Part shown: positions 10,451 to 14,787 of the stretch, piece by piece
Numbering within the stretch: position 1 is the first letter of the stretch
Layout of the letters: each line of letters starts with the position of its first letter
Source of the DNA: an uncultured Clostridiaceae bacterium
GTDB taxonomy: Bacteria; Bacillota; Clostridia; TANB77; CAG-508
Direction: 5' to 3'
Length of the DNA stretch: 32,162 bases
Assembly (NCBI GenBank): GCA_948356915.1
Contig: CAOJCG010000004.1
Coordinates: 1 to 32,162, forward strand
Translations under genes and position numbers: made by a program
The notes under the pieces: generated by a model
What the model saw: the letters and a program-made list of their open reading frames with translations, nothing else
Told to the model about the DNA's origin: nothing
Database searches by the model: none

Positions 10451-10480
10451 TTATCAACAGAGTTATCCACAGTATCCACA
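10451..10480 (+). promoter_or_regulatory. Cluster of three DnaA boxes
   Basis: TTATCAACA (10451-10459, one mismatch), TTATCCACA (10463-10471, perfect) and GTATCCACA (10472-10480, one mismatch) lie in the same orientation, the last two directly abutting. The consensus is TTATNCACA. A cluster like this can regulate a promoter or titrate DnaA. No dnaA or dnaN is nearby. Confidence 0.65.
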
Positions 10481-10540
10481 AAAATTATTTAACAGGCAAA
10501 AGTAAACCAATATTACGAAAAAAATAAACATAAAACAAAT

Positions 10541-10584
10541 AAATGTAATGAAATTGTAATATTTATGTAATAAAAATGTGAAAA
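10541..10584 (+). promoter_or_regulatory. Four 11-bp-phased TGTAAT repeats (WalR/OmpR-type)
   Basis: TGTAAT starts at 10544, 10555 and 10566, and TGTGAA at 10577, so each hexamer is followed by 5 nt. TGTWAH-N5-TGTWAH is the known WalR (YycF) recognition pattern, and OmpR-family regulators bind 11-bp direct repeats in general. The site lies about 120 nt before the AIM24 start. The regulator encoded at 23231 is a candidate binder (inference). Confidence 0.6.
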
Positions 10585-10705
10585 ATATAAAATTTGCCAT
10601 AGAAATGAAATATAACAAACAAAAGAACATAAAAAACGACAAAAATATTGAAATAAAATTTGTAATATAGTAATATTAGTGTAATAAAATAGAAGGAGGA
10701 TAAAA

Positions 10706-11377
10706 ATGGAAGCAAAGATTTTAGGAGATTCATTACCAGTTGTTACATGTAAATTATCAAAAGGAGAATCTGTAGTAACAGAAAGTGGTGGAATGAGTTG
10801 GATGGATGAAGGTATAAAAATGTCTACATCAACAAATGGTGGAATAATGAAAGGATTAGGAAGGGCATTAGCAGGGGAATCATTATTTATGAATACATAT
10901 ACTGCAGAAAAAGATGATGTAGAAATAGCTTTTTCATCATCTTTCCCAGGAAAAATATTAGAGTTTGATTTAAGCCAAGGAGAAACAATAATAGTACAGA
11001 AAAGAGCATTTTTATGCGCAGAAAGTACAGTAGATATAGCTATGCACTTTAGAAAGAAATTAGGAGCTGGCTTCTTTGGAGGAGAAGGCTTTATAATGCA
11101 AAAAATAACTGGTCCAGGAAAAGTATACTTAGAGATAGATGGAGAAGTAATAAAAAAGGAATTAGCAGAAGGTGAAAAATTAAAAGTAGACAATGGATAT
11201 GTGGCAGCAATGACATCAGGAGTAAACTTAGACATAGAAACAGTACCAGGACTAAAAAATATAGTATTTGGAGGAGAAGGGCTATTCTTAACAACAGTAA
11301 AAGGATCAGGAACAGTATGGTTACAATCAATGCCAATATCAAAACTAGCAAGTCTAATATATGTACCAAGAGGCTAG
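10706..11377 (+). CDS. AIM24 / TIGR00266 family protein
   Basis: A 223-aa member of the AIM24/TIGR00266 family, soluble beta-sandwich proteins found widely in bacteria with no settled biochemical role. Family features are the opening LPVVTCKLSKGESVVTESGGMSWMD split by short strands, the glycine-rich middle GGIMKGLGRALAGESLFMNTY, FPGKILEFDL and the C-terminal half FGGEGFIMQKITGPGKVYLE. The ribosome site is AGAAGGAGG with 7-nt spacing. The stop codon forms the first bases of a REP-like element (11376). Upstream phased repeats suggest control by an OmpR-type regulator. The length is normal and there is no signal peptide. Confidence 0.88.
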   Translation: MEAKILGDSLPVVTCKLSKGESVVTESGGMSWMDEGIKMSTSTNGGIMKGLGRALAGESLFMNTYTAEKDDVEIAFSSSFPGKILEFDLSQGETIIVQKRAFLCAESTVDIAMHFRKKLGAGFFGGEGFIMQKITGPGKVYLEIDGEVIKKELAEGEKLKVDNGYVAAMTSGVNLDIETVPGLKNIVFGGEGLFLTTVKGSGTVWLQSMPISKLASLIYVPRG

Positions 11378-11432
11378 TTCACATTCACATTAGGACGTTT
11401 CAAAATGAGTTATAACGTTACTTTTAGGAACT
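11376..11432. repeat. REP-like palindromic element, copy 1
   Basis: The element starts at AGTTC within the AIM24 stop codon and ends AGGAACT at 11432. It shares AGGACGTTTC and ACTTTTAGGAAC with the copies at 11713 and 29160. Terminal AGTTC/GAACT form the inverted ends. Confidence 0.65.
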
Positions 11433-11455
11433 TTTATTAATTTTAATATCAACTA

Positions 11456-11484
11456 TTGACTTTATCATAAAAAGAGAATAAAAT
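11456..11484 (+). promoter_or_regulatory. Promoter of the T-box/glyS transcript
   Basis: TTGACT (11456-11461), 17-nt spacer and TAAAAT (11479-11484). The predicted transcript starts at about 11491, in front of the T-box leader. Confidence 0.75.
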
Positions 11485-11490
11485 AATACA

Positions 11491-11711
11491 AGTTAGATAT
11501 AAATGCGATGAAAAAGAAAAAGCAAAATTATTTTATTAAAAAGAGAGTTGGGATAGGTGAAAGCCAACAATAAAATATTTGTCGGGGAGCTTTGGAGCAT
11601 GTGAAAATAAAAGAGGGTAATTAAAAAATAATTACCAATTAGGGTGGAACCGCGGAAAAGTAAAACTTTCGTCCCTAGCATTAAAATGCTAGGAATGGAA
11701 GTTTTTTTAGT
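11491..11711 (+). promoter_or_regulatory. T-box leader controlling glyS
   Basis: T-box leaders sense uncharged tRNA and choose between antitermination and termination. The conserved T-box AGGGTGGAACCGCGG is at 11641-11655. The terminator hairpin follows (arms 11664-11681 and 11686-11703, then a T-run to 11709). The 5' part has the stem I features GAGAG and GGTGAAAGCC. The downstream gene makes glycyl-tRNA, so the ligand is expected to be tRNA-Gly. I could not place the specifier codon with confidence; a GGA near 11590 is one candidate. Confidence 0.93.
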
Positions 11712-11712
11712 A

Positions 11713-11763
11713 AGTTCCCATTGGGGACGTTTCCGAATGGGAAGTCTGTCACTTTTGAGAACT
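11713..11763. repeat. REP-like palindromic element, copy 2
   Basis: AGTTCCC...GAGAACT, 51 nt, lies between the T-box terminator and the glyS ribosome site. It shares ATTGGGGACGTTTCC and CACTTTTG with the copy inside the GH15 gene (29160-29228), which is longer by an internal duplication. Confidence 0.75.
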
Positions 11764-11792
11764 AATATAATAAATAAGAAGGAGGAATAAAA

Positions 11793-13181
11793 ATGTCAGA
11801 ATTAACAATGGAAAAACTAGTTGCATTATGCAAAAACAGAGGGTTTGTATATCCAGGATCAGAAATATATGGAGGTTTAGCAAACTCTTGGGACTATGGC
11901 CCATTAGGAGCAGAACTTAAGAAAAATATTAAAGATGCATGGTGGAAAAAATTTATAACCGAAAATAGGCACAATGTAGGAATAGATGCTGCAATAATGA
12001 TGAACCCACAAGTTTGGGTAACAACAGGTCACGTAGGAGGCTTTTCAGATCCATTAATAGACTGTAAGGCATGTAAAACAAGACATAGAGCAGATAAATT
12101 AATAGAAGAATGGGGATTTAAACAAGGAAAAGATATTTCTGGTTTAGATGGTTGGACAAATGAACAATTGGTAGAATATATAAATGAAAATAAAATTACA
12201 TGTCCTAACTGTGGAAAGCAAGAATTTACAGAAATAAGAAAATTCAATTTAATGTTCAAAACATTTATGGGAGTTACAGAAGATGCTAAATCAGAAGTAT
12301 ACTTAAGACCAGAAACAGCACAAGGAATGTTTGTAGACTTTAAAAATGTACTACGTACTACAAGAAGCAAAATGCCAATGGGAATAGGTCAAATGGGACG
12401 TTCATTCAGAAATGAAATAACACCAGGGAACTTCATATTTAGAACAAGAGAGTTTGAACAAATGGAACTAGAATTTTTCTGCAAACCAGGAACAGACTTA
12501 GAATGGTATGAATACTGGAAAAACTTCTGTAAAGATTGGTTAATAAACTTAGGAATAAAAGAAGAAAACTTAAGAATGAGAGAACACTCAAAAGAAGAAC
12601 TATCATTCTATAGTAAAGGAACAACAGACATAGAGTTCTTATTCCCATTTGGTTGGGGAGAACTATGGGGAATAGCAGATAGAACAGACTATGACTTATC
12701 AAGACATATGGAAGCATCAAAACAAGATTTAACATACTTAGACCCAGAAACAAATGAAAAATATGTACCATACTGTGTAGAACCAGCAGTTGGTGTAGAT
12801 AGAATATTCCTAGCAATGTTATGTAACAGCTACGAAGAACAAGAGATAGCAGAAGGAGACACAAGAACAGTATTGCACTTACACCCAGCGATAGCACCAT
12901 ACAAAGTAGCAGTACTTCCACTATCTAAAAAATTAAGTGAAAAAGCAGATGAAGTATATACAAAATTATCAAAGAAATTTATGTGTGACTATGATGAAGC
13001 GGGCTCAATAGGAAAACGTTATAGAAGAGAAGACGAAATAGGAACACCTTACTGTGTAACAGTAGATTTCGACACATTAGAAGATGACACAGTAACAATA
13101 CGTGACAGAGACACAATGGAACAAATACGTTTAAAAATAGATGAAATACCAGCATGGTTAGAAGAAAAAATAGAATTTTAA
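11793..13181 (+). CDS. glyS: Glycine-tRNA ligase (single-chain, dimeric type)
   Basis: A class II synthetase of 462 aa that charges tRNA-Gly in protein synthesis. It starts after AAGAAGGAGG with [23 protein letters not shown] and [14 protein letters not shown] zinc-type insert follows ([20 protein letters not shown]). Motif 2 is seen in [13 protein letters not shown] with [14 protein letters not shown], and motif 3 in [15 protein letters not shown]. The C-terminal anticodon-binding domain begins at PYKVAVLPL. Length and order match the archaeal/Firmicutes homodimer. Expression is set by the T-box upstream. A mutated fragment of the same gene lies at 13531-13768. Confidence 0.97.
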   Translation: MSELTMEKLVALCKNRGFVYPGSEIYGGLANSWDYGPLGAELKKNIKDAWWKKFITENRHNVGIDAAIMMNPQVWVTTGHVGGFSDPLIDCKACKTRHRADKLIEEWGFKQGKDISGLDGWTNEQLVEYINENKITCPNCGKQEFTEIRKFNLMFKTFMGVTEDAKSEVYLRPETAQGMFVDFKNVLRTTRSKMPMGIGQMGRSFRNEITPGNFIFRTREFEQMELEFFCKPGTDLEWYEYWKNFCKDWLINLGIKEENLRMREHSKEELSFYSKGTTDIEFLFPFGWGELWGIADRTDYDLSRHMEASKQDLTYLDPETNEKYVPYCVEPAVGVDRIFLAMLCNSYEEQEIAEGDTRTVLHLHPAIAPYKVAVLPLSKKLSEKADEVYTKLSKKFMCDYDEAGSIGKRYRREDEIGTPYCVTVDFDTLEDDTVTIRDRDTMEQIRLKIDEIPAWLEEKIEF

Positions 13182-13186
13182 AAATA

Positions 13187-13225
13187 ACAAAACAATCGAA
13201 GAATAAAAATTTTCGGTTGTTTTGT
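13187..13225 (+). terminator. glyS terminator
   Basis: ACAAAACAATCGAA (13187-13200) pairs with TTCGGTTGTTTTGT (13212-13225) in a 14-bp stem with one G-U pair. The 3' arm supplies T-rich sequence. The duplicated cassette begins in this 3' arm. Confidence 0.75.
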
Positions 13226-13253
13226 CATATTAATAGAACCTTTGTCGAAGGTA

Positions 13254-13282
13254 TAGAAAAATAAAGTAACATAATATATAAT
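13254..13282 (+). promoter_or_regulatory. Sense promoter of peptide gene, copy 1
   Basis: TAGAAA (13254-13259), 17 nt, TATAAT (13277-13282). It has a perfect -10 and a weak -35 and is conserved in copy 2. The predicted start is near 13289, giving an mRNA of about 140 nt. Confidence 0.6.
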
Positions 13283-13323
13283 AAACAAACCTTTTGCTAA
13301 AAGGTAGAAGGGAGGTTTTCTAT

Positions 13324-13392
13324 ATGAAAAGACTACCAAAGATAATAGCCTTAATCATAGTTTTATACATATTAAAAGAATTCAACGATTAA
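13324..13392 (+). CDS. 22-aa hydrophobic peptide, candidate type I toxin, copy 1
   Basis: The peptide is MKRLPKIIALIIVLYILKEFND: a basic start, one membrane-spanning hydrophobic stretch (about residues 5-17) and a charged tail. AAGGGAGG (13308-13315) lies 8 nt before ATG, the same spacing as in copy 2. Compared with copy 2 (14448) there are eight base changes: five silent and three conservative (P5L, I11V, I12L), so the peptide is under selection. Size and character fit type I toxins such as Ibs or Fst, which insert into the membrane. It lies after glyS and its terminator and has its own promoter. Toxicity is inferred from architecture only; a non-toxic membrane peptide is possible. Confidence 0.8.
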   Translation: MKRLPKIIALIIVLYILKEFND

Positions 13393-13394
13393 GG

Positions 13395-13468
13395 AAAAAT
13401 CCCGTTGTGACAGCAACGGGATTTTTTACTTCTATATGAAAAGATTTACTGCATAAATCTTTAAGACT
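13395..13468 (-). ncRNA. Predicted antisense RNA (antitoxin), copy 1
   Basis: Transcription from the minus-strand promoter at 13475-13503 would start near 13468 and stop in the shared terminator near 13395, about 74 nt. The RNA would fold into a 5' hairpin (13440-13462, 9-bp stem), an unpaired linker (complement of 13429-13439) and the terminator hairpin. The linker with the hairpin edge is the exact complement of 15 nt around the peptide start codon (13318-13332), because TTCTATATGAAAAGA occurs in both places. Binding would cover the AUG. The RNA itself has not been observed. Confidence 0.75.
13399..13428. terminator. Two-way terminator, copy 1
   Basis: The stem TCCCGTTG/CAACGGGA with loop TGACAG is flanked by A-run and T-run, so it can end both the peptide mRNA (+) and the antisense RNA (-). 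Two base pairs differ from copy 2 in a compensatory way (T-A to C-G and G-C to A-T). Confidence 0.88.
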
Positions 13469-13474
13469 AAATAT

Positions 13475-13503
13475 ATAATACTATATTTTCCAATATATGT
13501 CAA
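13475..13503 (-). promoter_or_regulatory. Antisense promoter, copy 1
   Basis: On the minus strand TTGACA (13503-13498), 17-nt spacer, TATTAT (13480-13475). The -35 is a perfect consensus. It fires toward the peptide gene and is identical in copy 2. Confidence 0.85.
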
Positions 13504-13530
13504 TAAAAAAATAAATTTTTTAAAATTTCA

Positions 13531-13768
13531 TGAAAAGGAATAACAGATATAGAAGTCTTATTCGCATTTGGTGGGGGAGAACTATGGAAAATAGCAGATA
13601 GAGCAGACAACGATTTATCAAGGCATATTGAAGCCTCAAAGCAAAAACTAACATATTTAGCCCCAGAGACAAACAAAAGAGATATGTACAATACTGTGTA
13701 GAGACAGCAGTTGGCGTAGATAGAATATTATTAAGTATGCTATGCAACGCCTATGAAGAACAAAAAAT
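13531..13768 (+). pseudogene. Decayed glyS fragment
   Basis: About 238 nt match glyS from position 12614 onward at roughly 80 percent (my estimate by eye): for example AACAGATATAGAAGTCTTATT against AACAGACATAGAGTTCTTATT with shared GGGGAGAACTATGG, then GCAGTTGGCGTAGATAGAATATT. A single-base loss near 13680 breaks the frame and both ends are missing. It sits directly after cassette copy 1 and before copy 2, as expected if glyS plus cassette was duplicated in tandem and the second glyS decayed. Confidence 0.85.
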
Positions 13769-13795
13769 CAAAATCGATTTTTACTATACTATAAA

Positions 13796-13824
13796 ACATG
13801 GATGCTAAATTTTAGCATCCATGT
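13796..13824. terminator. Terminator of the AbrB-like gene
   Basis: ACATGGATGCTAAA and TTTAGCATCCATGT form a 14-bp, almost perfect palindrome. On the minus strand it is followed by TTTTATAG, placing it just after the AbrB-like gene stop. Confidence 0.8.
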
Positions 13825-13843
13825 TGCAATAAAAGCCTGAAAA

Positions 13844-14264
13844 TTAATAATCTACATTTTCTTCATCACGATAAGCTTCGAATGCCTTTAAGGTTTCTTG
13901 TATATTAGCAAGCATATCAGATAATTTTTGCATACCATTTTGACTTTTGTAGATATAAAGATATGATCTTCCTTCAAGTGACGTAGCAAAGTAATAGTCT
14001 TCACCATCTCCTAAAGCTACATCCACATTTTCTGGGATAGCGATTGAATGATTTTCATTGTCATAGTCACAGTTACCCAAAAACTTAAAGTCATCAGGAA
14101 GTGGAAGGAGTTTCAAAATAATAGCTATACCTATTTCTCCCTGATTGTTCATAAAAAATACAAGTTTTGTTTTTTTAGATGTTTCGTAATCTGCAAGGAA
14201 TACACAATCTGCTACAAGATCCTTTGGAATTACAATCCGTCCATTCTCATCTTTTTTTTGCCAT
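13844..14264 (-). pseudogene. AbrB-like DNA-binding protein with A8-tract frameshift
   Basis: With ATG 14264-14262 (ribosome site AAGGAGG, 9-nt spacing) the protein starts MAKK, then DENGRIVIPKDLVADC, an AbrB/MazE-type beta strand and turn. It continues through MNNQGEIGIAIILKLLP to a second strand-turn pattern (HSIAIPENVDVALGDGEDYY) and ends near 139 aa. The frame is broken by one extra A in an A8 run right after the start (14252-14259). A downstream ATG at 14152 would give only 102 aa and no ribosome site. It has its own promoter and terminator. Base composition and codon use, including a CGG, are less AT-biased than its neighbours, suggesting transfer. The AbrB assignment is from motif only. 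Confidence 0.6.
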
Positions 14265-14297
14265 ATATAATTACCTCCTTAGGTTTTTGATAAAAAT

Positions 14298-14326
14298 AGT
14301 ATAGCACAAACAATAAATTATGTAAA
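14298..14326 (-). promoter_or_regulatory. Promoter of the AbrB-like gene
   Basis: On the minus strand TTTACA (14326-14321), 17-nt spacer, TATACT (14303-14298), 34 nt before the start codon. Confidence 0.75.
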
Positions 14327-14377
14327 GAGTAAAAATAAAAAAATTTTGTAATATTAATAGAACCTTTGTCGAAAGTA

Positions 14378-14406
14378 TAGAAAAATATAGTAACATAATG
14401 TATAAT
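14378..14406 (+). promoter_or_regulatory. Sense promoter of peptide gene, copy 2
   Basis: TAGAAA (14378-14383), 17 nt, TATAAT (14401-14406); the same elements and spacing as copy 1. Confidence 0.6.
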
Positions 14407-14447
14407 AGACAAGCCTTTTACTAAAAGGTAGAAGGGAGGTTTGTTGC

Positions 14448-14516
14448 ATGAAGAGATTACTAAAGATAATAGCCTTAGTCTTAGTATTGTACATATTAAA
14501 AGAGTTCAACGATTAA
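14448..14516 (+). CDS. 22-aa hydrophobic peptide, candidate type I toxin, copy 2
   Basis: The peptide is MKRLLKIIALVLVLYILKEFND, 19 of 22 residues identical to copy 1, with the same basic start, single hydrophobic helix and KEFND tail. AAGGGAGG (14432-14439) is again 8 nt from ATG. A 6-bp hairpin, CCTTTT-act-AAAAGG, lies just before the ribosome site as in copy 1. The bases around the start (TTGCATG) differ from copy 1 (CTATATG), and the antisense RNA of this copy carries the matching change. Function as a membrane-acting toxin is inferred from design, not shown. Confidence 0.8.
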   Translation: MKRLLKIIALVLVLYILKEFND

Positions 14517-14518
14517 GG

Positions 14519-14592
14519 AAAAACCCCATTGCTGCAACAATGGGGTTTTTTACTATTGCATGAAAAGATTTATTGTATAAATCTTTGAGATT
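14519..14592 (-). ncRNA. Predicted antisense RNA (antitoxin), copy 2
   Basis: It would start near 14592 and end near 14519, about 74 nt. The layout is a 5' hairpin (14564-14586), a linker (complement of 14553-14563) and the terminator hairpin. Positions 14556-14570 repeat the peptide start region 14444-14458 with one difference (A for G), which becomes a G-U pair in the RNA duplex. All 15 positions can therefore pair with its own mRNA. Confidence 0.75.
14524..14551. terminator. Two-way terminator, copy 2
   Basis: CCCCATTG (14524-14531), loop CTGCAA, CAATGGGG (14538-14545), then T6. A5 on the left gives the T-run for the minus-strand RNA. Confidence 0.88.
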
Positions 14593-14598
14593 AAATAT

Positions 14599-14627
14599 AT
14601 AATACTATATTTTCCAATATATGTCAA
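14599..14627 (-). promoter_or_regulatory. Antisense promoter, copy 2
   Basis: Minus strand TTGACA (14627-14622), the same 17-nt spacer as copy 1, TATTAT (14604-14599). Confidence 0.85.
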
Positions 14628-14662
14628 TAGAAAAACAAAAAATAAAAAATTATAAAAAAATC

Positions 14663-14691
14663 TTTACATTTCCCCATTTTATGGGTATAAT
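14663..14691 (+). promoter_or_regulatory. ppdK promoter with internal dyad
   Basis: TTTACA (14663-14668), 17-nt spacer, TATAAT (14686-14691). The spacer contains CCCAT-TTT-ATGGG (14673-14685), a short dyad that could be an operator (inference). Confidence 0.75.
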
Positions 14692-14787
14692 AAGTTCGTT
14701 CTGGAAAAATATTCTAGTACAAGCTAAAAACGAAAAAGTTTTAACAAAATCATATAGTTAAGACATAAAAAACAAGGAGGTTTTTAT

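Larger units (their letters stand above)
10289..10705. other. 417-nt non-coding region before the AIM24 gene
   Basis: No open frame with a ribosome site is present. The stretch holds three DnaA-box-like sequences (10451-10480), four 11-bp-phased TGTAAT-type repeats (10541-10584) and further TGTAAT copies at 10661 and 10680 near a likely promoter (TTGTAA, N16, TAATAA) for the next gene. Genes on both sides point the same way, so there is no strand switch here. Confidence 0.6.
13221..13508. repeat. Duplicated 288-bp toxin-antitoxin-like cassette, copy 1
   Basis: The segment matches 14345-14632 along its full 288-nt length, with a shared order: TTTGTNATATTAATAGAACC, sense promoter, 5' hairpin CCTTTT-gct-AAAAGG (13290-13304), ribosome site, 22-codon gene, two-way terminator, direct repeat of the start region, second hairpin (13440-13462) and minus-strand promoter. 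Differences are scattered and mostly preserve pairing or coding. Confidence 0.9.
14345..14632. repeat. Duplicated 288-bp toxin-antitoxin-like cassette, copy 2
   Basis: Same length and order as 13221-13508. The left end begins with the TTTTGT that in copy 1 is the 3' arm of the glyS terminator, although no matching 5' arm is present here. This supports a tandem duplication that included the glyS end. The right end abuts the ppdK promoter. Confidence 0.9.

Noticed and set aside
10451..10584. Chromosomal replication origin
   Set aside because: DnaA boxes and iteron-like repeats are present, but dnaA/dnaN are absent and genes on both sides run in the same direction. A regulatory or titration site fits better.
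13324..13392. Leader peptide of an attenuator for a downstream gene
   Set aside because: The terminator follows at once, nothing lies downstream that it would regulate in copy 1 (only a dead fragment and an opposite gene), and the reverse promoter plus repeat are better explained by an antisense system.
13531..13768. Functional second glycyl-tRNA synthetase piece
   Set aside because: Both ends are missing and the frame is broken; it is a decayed fragment of glyS.
14230..14412. Minus-strand 60-aa frame ending in GKKKMRMDGL
   Set aside because: It runs through the promoter and ribosome site of the AbrB-like gene in a different frame and has no ribosome site of its own.
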